Shown: one piece after another, positions 1 through 11,837 of the stretch
How the letters are laid out: each line of letters starts with the position of its first letter
Position numbering within the stretch: position 1 is the stretch's first letter
NCBI GenBank assembly: GCA_022539475.1
Contig: VCMS01000021.1
Span: 186,001-250,000 of the forward strand
DNA: 64,000 nt
Direction: 5' to 3'
Source: Gracilaria domingensis
Taxonomy: Eukaryota > Rhodophyta > Florideophyceae > Gracilariales > Gracilariaceae
Position numbers and translations under genes: made by a program
Notes under the pieces: model-generated
Told to the model about the DNA's origin: nothing
The model's input: the letters and a program-made list of their open reading frames with translations, nothing else
The model's database searches: none

Positions 1-1479
1 AGACAGAGGCTCTCGAAGTTGTTTTCCCAAGGGGTCACATGTCTGAATGACAGGCGTTGGCGTTTCGTACATAGATCCTAACGATATCCCATAAGGGCCC
101 TACGCGTCGACACGAATCGCTTTCTCTCCAGCAACGACTTTCACTGATCCTGCTGGGTGCTCCGCGTCTCAGTCGACCCGCTATCTGCTGCCGACGGTCG
201 CAGAACTGTTCAGATGTCCCGCATGGGTCGTGTCTTTTGCCGGTTCCAAGGGCAGCCAATCCCACAACGGGTACTCTTCTTACCGTGTACGACCCTGGCG
301 AGGGGCATTCCGAAAAGGTTCCAGGTTCCCTGGTGGGTGATGGTCCCGGTGGACTTCGCTCGCTGCACACGCCTGCGAAAGGTGAGTCCTCTAAGGCGTC
401 TTCCGAATCGGAAATGGACGTTCCCATCAGTGCCGTCCGTCGCCGTCTTCGTACCCATGGTGGGAATTTGTAACGCGCTTCTGCTCTCTTGAGTCAATAT
501 AGAGCTTCAGCTTGCCCTTTTTCCCTGGCGGGATGCGTGTTCGCGATCTGTTTGCGGCGAGATTATCCCTCCCGAGGGCCAGCGCGGGCACTTTAGTGAT
601 GCGCGCGCAGGGTGCGCAGCGTGCGGCACGGCGCTCAGGGCGTAAATTGAGCCCTGCTTGGGTCCCCTCCCCTTCTTGGGGCGCGCTTGGACTCCAAGCG
701 TCGAGAGTTCCCGGCCGGGTGAGCCGGAGCGACGTTGGTAGCACGCGCGCGTGTGCACGGTGCTGCGCGCGTGCGCGCGGCACGTGCCAGCAAGGCGGTG
801 CGGTGCACAGTACGCGCGGCGGCTAGAAAGGTATGTCCTCGATAGGTGAATAAGCCAGAATCAACGAATTTCCCAGAAGGTTACTTGCAAGGCGAATCAA
901 AAAATTCGCGCCGGAAATTACCTTCCCAGATGGGGTCGAAAACGTCGATTCTTTGTTTTGCCCGTAGCTCGGAAACGCGGGCGTTTCAGTGGCTCGCAAT
1001 GCCCGATTTGGGGTGCGCGGCACATCAAAATACTTAGGATTTTTTGATCGTGCCAGACCGCGTCCCTACGGGCAATACTGTATACCCAATCGGCTACCCA
1101 TAGGCGTGGGCCACGTGGCTTTTGGCACCCTTGCAACGGCGCATACCGGCGCGCGCGCTCGTGCATGGCGCGCGCGTGTTCCACGTGGGTGATTCGAGCG
1201 TGCAACGGCGCGCGCGTGGCCAACGCGGGTGTCCCGTGCGTGCCACGGCGCATGCCAGCAGTGTGATGCGCTGCGGCTTGTGTGCAGAGTCCTCAAAAGG
1301 TCGGGCGCTCGGTACTGCGGACGTTCCAAGTCGTCCTAGATCGTCCCCAAGGGGTCCAAACTTCTCCGAAAGCGTCGCGAATCCCTCCGAAGGCCTCCGC
1401 AAGACCCATAGGGACTTCAAACGAGCGCTACCCCGCCGGGAAAATTTTTGGCCGCCATGGCCGGTGGGAGACTATGCAA
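1..1479 (-). other. 3' non-coding tract of element A
   Basis: GC-rich sequence between the chromodomain and the missing 3' LTR, homologous to 59370-60700 of A'. No supported gene; the reading frames present on both strands are composition-driven. It holds many CCC-N-GGG motifs (for example near 27, 90, 218, 260, 925, 1346 and 1404) and, at about 1130-1265, an imperfect tandem repeat rich in GCGCGCG and ACGTGG, also found near 59640-59780. Confidence 0.7.
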
Positions 1480-2352
1480 AACTTTTTCGTACCCGAAAGG
1501 GGAAAAGCACTCCAAAGTCCTCGAAAGAGGTTGCGTTCAGTTGCGCGAGCGTGCGCGATCACGGCGGGCGCGAAATCGGGGAATATCGTTAAAGGGAGTG
1601 TTGTTGAGAGGCTCCCAGGATTCTCTCAAAGGTGGGTAACCGTACCATCTGACTTTGACCACAGCGGACCTATCGGTGGCCACTACCCCGTCAAGGACTT
1701 TTTCTACGACCCGCTCGCGGGAATCGTCGCCTTCCTCCTCGAGAAGTTCAGGCGGTTATTCCACGTCTGGATGGGGTATCCCAAAGGGTTCAGGCAAGGT
1801 CGTAGAATCGACCGAGACCTGTTTAGGGCCAGTAGACTGTGACTCAGAAGGAGTGTTCCCAGTGGGGTCAGACGCCTCGGAAACTGGCGTCGGCGTTCCC
1901 TGTGGGGCTGATGCGGGCTGAGGCGACTGCGACAGTGTCGTTGGTGACTCGGTTGCGTCAAGACCCTGTGGAGTTTTCGTGATACGGTCGATGGAGACCG
2001 TGTCGTGCAGGTTGTCGCCCAAGATGGTCACGGTTGTGTCTGTAGCTTTGACAACCCGAAAGGGACCAGTTGTCCTAAGAAGGAGCTTGCGAGAGACACT
2101 TTCCTTCTCCGCAGTCTCCGTAGCTTTCCGTGGAGGGCGGTCTAAAAAGAGGTAGTCCCCAGGGGAAAGTGATAGCTGAGCCCATACACGGGAATCGGAG
2201 TCGGCCTTGTAGCGCCGTTGGACACGGTCCATTGTCGCTTTGGCCTTCGAAAGAAGATACCGAATACGGGCGTGTGTCTGACGTTTCACTGTGACCGAAT
2301 TCGGATTGTCAGACCCAGCTGGGGAGATAGCGGTGTTTCGCGCGTCGAGCAC
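1480..2352 (-). pseudogene. Integrase tail and chromodomain of element A
   Basis: The frame 1756-2352 carries the GPY-like integrase tail (DYLFLDRPPRK, GPFRVVKATD, VSIDRITK) and a Pro/Ser/Thr-rich linker. Beyond it, at about 1500-1720 on the minus strand, a chromodomain-like segment is readable (ERVVEKVLD, VRWYGYPP, SWEPLNN), followed by an Arg-rich end. Chromodomains of this kind direct chromovirus integration to marked chromatin. The same segment occurs in A' at about 59160-59370. The assignment rests on motif recognition. Confidence 0.72.
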
Positions 2353-5183
2353 GATCCCAGGGGGTGTCGCGTTAGCACCAAGTCAAAAGGTATCGTCCCG
2401 GTGGTCCGATGGACCTGGGAGTTGTACGCGAAGACCAAGGGCTGGACGAAATCCTCCCAGTCTCGCTGGTGCTCCGACACGTAATGTCTAAGGCGTCCCA
2501 CAAGGGTTCGATTAAAACGCTCCGCCTGTTCCTTAGTCTGCGGGTGGTAGGCCGCCGTCAGCAAATGACGCAAACCTAGATCCCCGCAAAGGGCTTCGAA
2601 GAATTTCGCGACGAACTGCGCTCCGTTATCGGTCAGCAAGTACTGGGATGCCCCATATGGGAATACCCAGTGCTCCAGGAAAGCAAGCGCGATATTGTTA
2701 GCTTCTGTAGCCCCTGAGGGAATAGCGCGAGCCAGCTTGGAGAAGCGGTCAGTAATGACCAGGATAAAGCGATTCCCATGTGTGGTCTTCGTAAGTGGCC
2801 CCAGTATGTCCATAGCGACAAATTCGGGCGGACCCGCTGCGGGAAATAGCTTCAGATGCTTCTGATGCTTGTGCTGCGTACCTCGCGTCGCAGCGCACGA
2901 CCGGCAATCCTTGACGGTCTGATAAACGTCATTCGCCATGAATGGCCAATAGAAGTCCCGTCTGAGGGTCGCATACATTTTCTTCCCTCCAGGGTGACCA
3001 GCCAATCTTGGATAATGCGATAGATAGAGTACGCGGTCCCGCAGGGTTGGAGGGACCAGGCGCTGGATTGCACCGTCCAGGGGTGAGGTCCTTGAGAGGA
3101 AACCATGATGGTCGAATCCAAAGCGGGACTGCGACTGTCCCACGGATTCAGCGACACCCTTACACCACGGGTCTTTCGCTTGCTCCGCCAAAAGTTCACC
3201 CGTTGGGATAGGAAGTACTTCCGTTTGCTCCGTGTCCACGGCCAGTACATCATCATCCCCCGAGGGTTCGTTCGCGCTGTCAGAGTCCTCCCAATCAATG
3301 AGGACGTTCTCGTAAACAGTCTCCCCTTCTTGGACTGTAGCCACGAGGCAATCACAGTCCCAGTCGGGTTCCATTGCGAAGCAAGGGATATCGTCCTCAA
3401 GAGGTCCTTCATCGAGACCCTCGGTCTCCAAACGGGACAGTGCGTCCGCCGCTTGGTGTTTGACGCCGGCGCGATGAACTACGTCAAAGTCAAACTCTGA
3501 AAAGCGTAGGCGCCAGCGTGCGAGTCGTCCGGTACAGTCGGCCAAATTGAGGATCCACCTCAGCGAGTGGTGGTCAGTCCTCACGGTGAATCTTTCACCT
3601 TCCAGATATGGCCTTAAAAGAAGCATCGACCACACAACCGCGAGGCATTCCTTCTCGGTGGTCGTGTACTTCCGCTCCGCCCGTGAGAGGGAACGGCTCC
3701 AATACCCAACGGGTTTATACTCCTTCCCATCGGGTTGTTGTCGGAGCAGTGTACAGCCAGCCTGGACATCGCACGCGTCGGTGTCCAGCAGGTACGGACG
3801 TCCCGGTACGGGTAAGGCCAAAACTGGTGGAGAGATCAGTCTATCTCGTAGCTCCTGAAAGGCCTCGTACTCTTCATCGTTCAGTATCCCAAAATTATCG
3901 GGTTGTCCCTTCTCAAGTTTCCTGTTCAAAGGTGCAGCAATGCGAGCGAAGTTAGGGACAAATCTTCGAAACACATTGCACAGCCCTACAAAGGAGCGGA
4001 TCCCCGTCTGGGTCGTGGGCGATTTAGCCTGCCTAATGGCATCGCACGTCCTCTGGGAAACCTGTAGTTTTCCGGGCCGGACTACGTGTCCAAGGTAGTG
4101 CAGAGAGGCCTGGAAGAAGAAGCATTTCTTCAGCTTCAGAGTGACTCCAGCATCCCGTAAAAGGGTCAGCACGTGGCGACCGTGCTGGAAGTGCTCTTCC
4201 ACCGAGCGGGAGTAAATGATGACATTATCCAAGTACACCAGAGCGTACTGCCGCTTGACCTTATTCAGGATGATATCCAGCGCCCTCTGAAAGATAGCGG
4301 GCGCGTTCTTCAACCCGAAGGGCATTCGCGTAAAGCGGTACAAAAACATATGGGACGTGAATGTCGTCTTGTCGCGATCTTCTTCCGCAATCTCAACCTG
4401 CCAACACCCACTGTTGTCGTCGAGGGTTGAGAAGATAGCGGCTTCCCCAAGGGAATCAATACACTTATCCATGCGTGGGATGGGGTATGCGTCCCGAGAG
4501 GTCACGGCGTTGAGTCGGCGGTAGTCAATACGGAACCACCAGCTACCGTCCTTCTTCTGGGCAAACACCACAGGGCTTGCCGATTCAGCCTTTGAAGGTT
4601 CAATGACGCCCGAGTCCAACATGCGTTGGACCTCGAGGCCTTCCATTGCTCTGGCCTTGTGCCCAGCCCTGTAGGAAACTTGACACACCGGCTTTGAACC
4701 CGGTTCGAGTGCAATCCTGTGTAAGGCGGCGTCTATGTGACCGAGGCGGCCCGACCACATATCTTCAAAGTCCTGTAGAAGGTTGATAATTTGGCCCTTG
4801 TGGGAAGAGAATTCTTCACCAATCTGGACCCGTTCGCGCCAGTCTTTCGCTCCCTGCGGGTCATTCTGCTCAACCGAGTCGTCGCGTTCGAGGCCCTCGC
4901 TGGGTGTACCCTCCCCTTCTTTAAGACGAGACCCACTGGGACCGTCTTCAAGTATTGTTAGCAAGCGAAGGGCTGGTAAAGCGAGTCCAATGACCATATT
5001 CTTGGGCATGCGAACTTCCCGATGGGAGAAGTTGCTGACGAGTACCCTAAAGGGACGGTTCGGAATGATATTCATGACACCGTTGGCCATGAGCGAAAGA
5101 TCTCGTGAGACTGTTTTCGGGTAGTTCTGCAAGAAAACCAATCCTGGTGTCTCACACGTGACTAGCACTTCCCGTTTGGTCAT
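2286..5183 (-). pseudogene. pol of element A (RT, RNase H, integrase)
   Basis: A 965-codon uninterrupted frame. Order of domains: an N-terminal linker; reverse transcriptase at about residues 190-370 (DGSWWFRIDYRRLNAV, FSTLD, RMPFGLKNAPAIFQ, LVYLD); RNase H at about 465-590 (YLLDTDACD, TTTEKECLAVVW, LRTDHHSLRW-type block); the integrase zinc domain at about 730-790 (HYPRLAGHPGGKK, CRSCAATRG) and core at about 810-930 (FVAMDILGPL, LLTDNGAQF, KEQAERFNRT). RT-RNase H-integrase order identifies Ty3/gypsy. The C-terminal extension and chromodomain follow at lower coordinates. Confidence 0.93.
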
Positions 5184-5249
5184 AGGAGGTATGGAAAGCG
5201 GTTGAGCGAGGCGGACCTTATTGGATACAGTGCTCCGAGGTAGTTGCTC

Positions 5250-5687
5250 CTAGACCTTCTTATCCCCAAGGGGTCCTCGAGAAGCAATGACAATGGCCAC
5301 AGGTGGTGCACCATAAAAAGCAACCTTGCGCTCGCGCGAATATATCTCACGGACGTGGCGGTCGATGAATGAAGTTCCCAACAGGGCATCGGCTGCCAGA
5401 CTCGTGGCGACTGGGAATGGTACGCGCTGCTCCAAATTTCCCAGTCGGGTCGGAAGCACGATGGTTCCCAGTATATTCATGGGTTCCTTCGACGCGTTGA
5501 AAACCCGAGGGGTCCGTTTGCGGTTTAGAAACCGTTCGTACCCAGGTGGGAGATTCTTCGCATGTATGAAGTTTGGGCCAGCGCCAGTGTCTAGAATACC
5601 CAGAAGGGTTTTGGTCGTGCGCTTCGTAAGTCCCGCTTCCATATGGACTTTATAGTTCTCTCGAGTCATAATAAAAACTGCACCCAT
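5250..5687 (-). pseudogene. Aspartic protease region of element A
   Basis: A 145-codon frame containing the retropepsin active-site motif LLGILDTGAGPNFIHA and a downstream ALLGTSFI flap/ILG-like motif. It sits between gag and reverse transcriptase as expected for Ty3 elements. It would process the Gag-Pol polyprotein inside virus-like particles. The same region in A' is at 55213-55660. Confidence 0.82.
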
Positions 5688-5815
5688 ATCGGGGCCGTCG
5701 TCCTCATCAGACCCAAGGGGACTATTGCTGTGGGCGTTCTCAGAATCCCATAGTGGGTTGGATTCTGCGTCAGCCCGGGGAGTGAGGCTCGTACCTCGAG
5801 AGGAAAGCGTGGCCC

Positions 5816-8035
5816 CTACGCTTCCTCCGTCTTGTTTCCCTTCGGGTGTGTGCTGTCCTCGCTAGGACTCTCCTCAAAAGAGAGGATTTGATTGAACTGT
5901 TGAGGGCTTCGCGAAGGTGCAGGAGCACGCCCCACGGGGTTCGCTCTGGCTTGCGGGTAACGGTCCCGCGCTGCTGCCTGACCTGAGGGCAAGTGCCCAC
6001 TTGGGTTTTGACGTGGCGCTTGGCCCTGGCGGGGCTTATAGTACTCTTCGGCGACACGTTGGTGATAATTCGCTTCGCGAACTTGCACCAACGTGTTCCG
6101 GTATTCGGGCGGGAGCCATTCGCAGCAAGGCCGAGAGGTAGACAGACAGATACGTCAGGGGGTCGTTCTGTTGTCCGAATTCGGTACCGTGCGATACGGT
6201 GGTGGCGCCTGAGAGGGCGCCACCGGATTAACCCTGGGGGGAGTGTAGTTAAAGTCCCGACGGGGTTATATCGCAGACGGAGTCGAAGTACCCGTAGAAG
6301 GGAAAGAAGGAGTAGACGGGGGTGCCGCTGGTTGAACAGCAAGGGCCAGGGCGTCCTCGTCTTCGAAATGCACGCCCCAGTCGGGTTCATCAGTGTCAGT
6401 TGAGACACTCAGCGAAGCCTTCGATGAGACCCTTTGGGTTTGTGCGCTCTTCGCGGCGTCCAGTGTTTTAAAGTACTTCTTGCCTTCCCGATGGGTATCG
6501 ACCAGCCTTTCAGCATAGCTGACGAGCTGGCGGAAAACCACTTTGGGATGCGTTGACGAGTACATCCGTACACCGGCCCTGATTGCGGGAAGCAATCCCT
6601 CGACGAAGAGGGCCTTGAGGCGACCTTCTGGGAAGATGTTTCCGCATTGGATGTTCTTTGTGCACAATTGGTCAGCGAATTCGCGTTAAGACACCGCTGA
6701 GCTCTGGCGATGTGTGATGACGTCGTGGTAGGCCTCCGATAGGACATCGTCCGTCGCGTAAACCTCAAGGAGGTAGTTGACCACCTCGGGGTAGGACGAG
6801 AGGAGTTCAGAACTTTCCTCGACCACGGCCCCGGATTCACCAGTGATCTTGGCGGTTACTGTGTCCCTAGCGGGTTGCTCCAGAAAGAAGCGAAATAGCC
6901 ATAGGGCTGCTCCTTCGTGTACACCATTCTGGTCACACGCATTCCGGAACGCGGCTAAGAACCGTAAGACCAAAATTGGATCTTTGCCCGAGAACTTCAA
7001 GGGCATTTGCAGTTGCATGCGTTTCGCATGCTTCGCAACTGCACGAGCGACCGAAGCGTTGTAACGCCCACTCCGGTCGTTCAAGCGGTAGTGCTTGAAG
7101 CTCAGCACTTTAGTAAAGTCCCCATGATTGGGTCGAATGCGACGCAAATGCGAAACGTCCACTTCGGGGTCGGAGTCGTCCGAGTCGACTGCGTCGGACC
7201 GGTCTGAGTCAGACTGCGAGTCGTCCGAGTCGGAAAAGCCACGATCCTTACGGGATGACTTTCTCCTGTTCCGACGTCGGCTTGGGAACTTCCGGGTCCT
7301 CCCTTTATCGCGACCCACGTGGGATTCGCGACCGGTACTCTTCTGCTTCCCTGGGAGGGGACTGCCCAAGTCGGGTCTATCAATATTGGGGTCCCTATCG
7401 GGTCTGAAATCTGCTTCATGTTCGGCAGGGATAGTGGTCGGTTGCCATACCGAGACGGCCGGCTGACGGTTGACAGGTTGCTCATACCCAACTAGAGCGA
7501 GCTGGAGACGGCGTTGTACCTCAGTGTGCACACTGGTGGCAATACCGCCGTCCAGAATTCCGGTGACGGTCATCTTAGAAGCGACCCGCTGGACAAGGGT
7601 ATCCAGCAGGCCCTCTACTTCTGCATTAACCCTATGGGGAATACGGCGCTCGACCTCGAGTGTCACCATAGACTCCACGAGTGGCCTCAGGGCTATGAGT
7701 AGCTCTCCCGTAACGGGTTGAACCTCACTCCCTGCGGGTCGTTGCGGAGTCCCAAAGAGGGTCTCGGGCGCTGTTACCCTGAGGGTCTGCGGCTGCGGAG
7801 TCGCTTCTCGAGAGGCATGCTGGCGCATGGCCTCGAGACGGTTCCGAAAGTCGGTCGGGGAGGACTGACGGAGTATGCGCTCCGGGTCCTCCACACGTGG
7901 TAGAATCCCTCCATGGGTACTTCGGGTGCTCGAAGCCCCTGAACAGGGAGCAGGCGGCACTTCGTAAGTGCCGTTATCCCGATGGGGTGGAGCAGGACCG
8001 GCGTGTCCATGGGAAGATCCCGGTGGGGTGGCCAT
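5816..8035 (-). pseudogene. gag region of element A
   Basis: The likely start is the ATG at 8033-8035 (MATPPGSSHG), preferred over the longer frame from 8143 because the same start is conserved in A' and the upstream part reads through leader sequence. The product is a long Gag with a Pro/Ser/Arg-rich N-terminal half, a basic and acidic Ser/Asp stretch, and a helical capsid-like half. The C-terminal part has a Cys-rich patch and a conserved QVREANYHQRV stretch. There is no canonical CCHC knuckle. Fossil reading frame with a few breaks. Confidence 0.8.
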
Positions 8036-8269
8036 AGCGGTAGGCGGAAAGGAATTTTCGTCCGGCTTGCGACAAAATGAACCCAAAAGCGGGCAAGTTT
8101 GAGAAAACCCTAGAGGGAAAAAGCGACGGAGCGGTGAAACCAAGTGATCCGCGACGGGTCTAAAAGGCCCGAGAGGGAAGAAATGATTTGAAAGCGACGA
8201 AGCGAATCCCGTGAGGGTCGAATTAACTAGAAAAGACCCGAGAGGGTTATTCTAAGTCGGGAGACCAGT

Positions 8270-8696
8270 TGTAGCACAGCCACAGGCCGTGACAACGTAC
8301 TATGCCCTGATAAAGGAACAAATTGCGCAGCACCCAAGCAGGGACGAAGGAGCACTCAACGGATGCTAACAACGGGGCGCGAGATAGGCGCGCAGCACCG
8401 GTAATGACGGTAGGATGACCCTTGTGGGAAACTAGACGATGAAAGAATCGGCTAGGGGGTGCTTGAGGTTTACCACGATGAGTTCTGCCCGGTGGGAGAT
8501 GCTTAAGTGCACCTCCCACGGGCACAAGCCAGGTGTCGAAAATAATAAACTATCTACCTATAAGGGGGGTCCCGAAGGGCGACACGACAACTGTCACAAC
8601 CCTACACGTGTGGAACCCCGAGGTGCACCCTGTGCACACTAACTAAATAAACTAATACTATGCACCCGTCAAGGCGGTGCCTCTCACTGCACTACA
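8270..8696 (-). repeat. 5' LTR of element A (427 bp)
   Basis: The LTR begins TGTAGTGCAGTG at base 8696 and ends GTGCTACA at 8270, read on the minus strand, with TG...CA termini and short terminal inverted ends (TGTAGT/ACTACA type). It matches both LTRs of A' (52201-52631 and 62239-62665). The leader next to it carries the same candidate primer-binding site seen in A'. Confidence 0.93.
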
Positions 8697-10560
8697 CTGG
8701 TGAAAACCAATCTTCAGGTCCAATTTCGAAAAGTAGCAAGACTTACCGAGCCTGTCGAACATTTCATCAAAACGTGGGATTGGAGCCCTATTCCGCTTGA
8801 TGATGCGTTTCAGTGCGCGGTAGTCCACAACGCCACGGAGCTCTGAGGCGTTCTTCACAAAGAAGAACGGAGCGCCATAGGGAGAATGACTAGGGCGAAT
8901 CTTGCCCGACTGCAGCAATTTGTCGACATAATCACGAGCGACCACCAACTCGGCTGGGGAGAGTTAATACAACGTTCGATAGGGCGGCTGGGCTCCTGGT
9001 TCAATCTCAATAGAATGCTCGAGTGCACGTTCAGGCGAAAAACCAGCAGGGAGCTCTGATTGGAAGACATCTTCAAATTCCGTAAGGAGAGCGGCAAGCT
9101 CGCGATCACCTTGTTACAAAATTGACTCCTTAGGCGACACTGCCGGGGAGGAACTGTTCTTGCTGGTGCTTCTAGGACGGGAGACGACATGAAAAATTGA
9201 GACCTTATTGGGAGGAGTCTGAAGAAACTTTCGAAATCGTTTCACTCCCAGCGCCGTAACACGGACAGGGGAACGGCGGGCAATCACTCTGGCAGCAAGA
9301 ACATGGCCCGCAACAGACACAGTTCGTCTCTCATAATCAGTCTAATCATGTTCAGAAGAATGCCATGGCATGCCCAAAAGCACGTCATATCGACAAATGG
9401 CAACAAGCAGAATCGCCGACACGAATCGAACCGACAGCCATTTCTGTTACAGTGTCGGACGAGCCACGTTTGGAATGGCTCACGTCTATCAACGTCGGCT
9501 TAAACTCCAGTGAATCGCGATGCTGATCAGCGAAAGACTTAGATAGCACATTAGATATACAGCCATCATCCTTCAAATGGAAACTGGTAATCCATTAAAA
9601 GTTCCGTTGAAAAGAAGCAATGGAGAGAACGAAACGATAGAAACCTCGTTAGAATTCTCTAAATACAACGACACTTTTGATACAAGTCCCTTCTGACGTG
9701 CACTTCTTCTTTTGAGAGGGACCATTTAGTTTTCCGAGCTATCAGAGTCTACGTTGTCAACTGCGGCAAGAGCAGTCTCAAAATTAGCTACAATAGCGGA
9801 TGAGCGGGAATCACGTTGACGGTGCCTGTAGGCGCGACATCCTGGCTTATGACATATGAAACAAGCGTTGTTCAAGACGTAGCTTCGAGCGCGAAGATGG
9901 GCAAGCTTTCGTGTTGCCAATGTCCATTGGCTCCGGCGTAGAACTTGATGGAGCAGTGGCACTCGTCGATCCCAAACTAAGGGACTCAAAGGCGGCCTCA
10001 ACCCTCATAGCAATATTTGTTGCTTCTTCGAAATCAAAGCAATTTGCTTTACGGACTTCGAACTGCACCTCTTTTTTCAATCCAGTAACAAATTTGTCTC
10101 ACTTCTCGCTCTGGGTCATGCCAGGAACGGTTAATACTATGTTAGGAAATCGTGACAAGTATTCCGCAACTGTAGCGGTTTGCTTGCAAGAGCGCAAATC
10201 ATCACGAGCACGACGCTCATGATTCTCAGCCACAAATTTGCGTCTGATAGCAGCGGTAAACTCTTCCCATGTCTGAGGCACAGCGTTTGCCTACAAGAAA
10301 GAATACAACCAAATTGCGGCCGTGCCTGTTAACAAGGTTGTGGCAAAAGAGATTCTATTTTCATCTGACATAATGACATTGCCATTTGCCAGCTGAACAA
10401 GATTAAAATATTGTTCCACCTTGTACAGCCAGGTGTTTTTGGTGAGAAAATTACGAGTTCCAACAAACACCTGCGGCTTATTCGGTTTAAGATTGATAGA
10501 CACAGTTGAATTCGTCGAAGCTGGGCTATCCATCGTCGAAATGATTCTAGCGATTGCTAC
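8697..10560 (-). mobile_element. Element H: Ty3/gypsy fragment interrupted by A
   Basis: Minus-strand Ty3-like debris, read from right to left: a candidate primer-binding site (TGGTAGCAATCGC near 10541-10553), gag (from 10533), a Cys/His patch (CFICHKPGCRAYRH near 9850), a protease-region fragment near 9385-9576, and the start of reverse transcriptase at 8697-8948 (RPSHSPYGAPFFFV, RGVVDYRALKRI, FSKLDLKIGFHQ). The RT is cut by the LTR of A at 8696; its remainder would lie left of the window. It is a strongly decayed fossil with many breaks. The 5' LTR probably lies just right of the primer-binding site, but its borders could not be fixed. Confidence 0.82.
9847..10533 (-). pseudogene. gag region of element H
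   Basis: Starts with MDSPASTNSTVS (10533) and continues through a capsid-like region (TWLYKVEQYFNL, TAAIWLYSFL, TWEEFTAAIRRKF, AEYLSRFPNIVL) typical of Ty3 Gag of the Retrotrans_gag type. A Ser/Pro linker (SSSTPEPMDIGN) leads to the Cys/His patch. It is followed by protease and RT fragments in the usual Ty3 order. Fossil. Confidence 0.75.
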
Positions 10561-11137
10561 CAGCTCAACAAGCGATGTTGACGAATGCTAAGAGGGTCGA
10601 TTGCCCTCTTAACTGATCAGTGAACGCGCTATGGTTCGCCTTCAAATATGACACAAAGGCACTACTTCTACGACCTTTGGCCTCCAGAGACACGCAGAAT
10701 GTGTCAGCCACCGTTTGCAGACTGGTGTCGAGCCTCAGCTCTCAATTGCAACATCAATTGCAACAGTCATTGTTGCGGTATTGAGACTGCTTGGAATTCC
10801 TGATTGCAAGGAAAACCTGCTCTAACTTTCGAACGGTTTGAAGATCTCGAGAAAAAAAAACAGTTCACTGACCGGTTGCGTCGGTGCGCCTCATGGTATA
10901 TCTATTAAGATAAGGAAACCTAGAATGTTTCCAGCAAAATACTGATGAAGAAAGGGATATTATGCTTTGCCGGTGCAAGCTGTTGTTGATGCGCGAGGCA
11001 GATTTCTATTTGTATCGGCAATGTGTGTCGGTTCGACACATGACTCATTGGCATTGGCAGCTTCAAAGCTTTCAACCTTTCTCTGCCGTTTAGGTGAAGC
11101 ATTTTGAATTTTAGGGGCATATGTTTGTACTGATAAC
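10561..11137. other. Non-coding flank, possibly old LTR of H
   Basis: No gene recognised. By position, the 5' LTR of H should begin here on the minus strand, but there is no second LTR in the window to define it. Contains CAATTGCAACATCAATTGCAA-type repeats near 10745. Confidence 0.4.
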
Positions 11138-11587
11138 TTGTTAACTCCAATACCGTCGTCGCAAATACGTACATGCTGGGAGAGGGCGTTTAATTTTTAT
11201 CTTTTATCGCTGCGTGTTCACGTGGAGCAGGCGTTTGAGCGTCTGGTAGCAAGATGGAGAATGTTGCAGAGGACTCTACTGTTTACTGTGACAAAAAATG
11301 CAAGCATTGTGGTTTTCTGTATGAAGCTCCACAACTTTTGCATGGAAGGAGGTGACGAATGGCTACGTGGATTTTCTGTTCGAGAGCTGGAGGATTTGAA
11401 AAAGAAGGTACTGAAATGGTATTCAGATTGTAAGGACAGCTCGAAGTTCATGGTTTCTGACAACGAATGGCAAGGTTTGTCTTTATTTGTAGAACTTTGT
11501 ACCACGAGAAGGGAGCAGATGGTGAAGATAATGAAGTATCGTCAACTCCTGCGTCCTGAACTGACAGGTGTTCCCGTCCGGTTCTAA
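11138..11587 (+). pseudogene. Harbinger-type DDE transposase, C-terminal fragment
   Basis: A 149-codon frame ending in the C-terminal part of a DDE_Tnp_4 (PIF/Harbinger) transposase. The block FNFYLLSLRVHVEQAFERL, then ARWRMLQR and VVFCMKLHNFC, matches the conserved end of the catalytic domain, where the last acidic residue lies in HVEQAF and a V..C..LHNFC helix follows. The N-terminal catalytic part is absent, so this is a truncated remnant of a cut-and-paste DNA transposon. The first residues before the conserved block may not belong. The Myb/SANT-like gene at 15969-17468 is of the type that accompanies such transposases, but the two are 4 kb apart and may be unrelated. Confidence 0.78.
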
Positions 11588-11837
11588 TCTTCCTTAAATG
11601 ACATTCGCACAGGAGGCCCAAAGCCTTAACATATCTCGCCGCAACCATTGCATACAATGAGCTCCATTCAGCGTATCTACTGCGTAGCAGTTGCTTTCGT
11701 TCTCCAAATCGGCCTTGGGCAGCTTTTACAGCTTCGTCGCCGTTGTCGATACAGCTGACAGCCGTTGAAGCAGTCCCAACAGGCGTAGTAATCTGCCCAT
11801 CTCATTGGTCTAACTGGTCACAATGGTGATGGTGCGG

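Larger units (their letters stand above)
1..8696 (-). mobile_element. Element A: Ty3/gypsy chromovirus, 5' LTR and body, runs off left edge
   Basis: LTR retrotransposon read right to left: LTR (8270-8696), leader with a candidate primer-binding site (TGGTCTCCCGACT next to the LTR), gag, aspartic protease, reverse transcriptase/RNase H, integrase, chromodomain, then a long 3' non-coding tract reaching base 1. The 3' LTR lies outside the window. It is a close relative of A' at 52201-62665 in the opposite orientation; the two align along their whole shared length. The right end abuts element H coding sequence, so A landed inside H. The target duplication cannot be checked because the left end is missing. 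It is a fossil with a handful of breaks, although most of pol is still one long frame. The CCC-N-GGG motif is dense throughout. Confidence 0.93.
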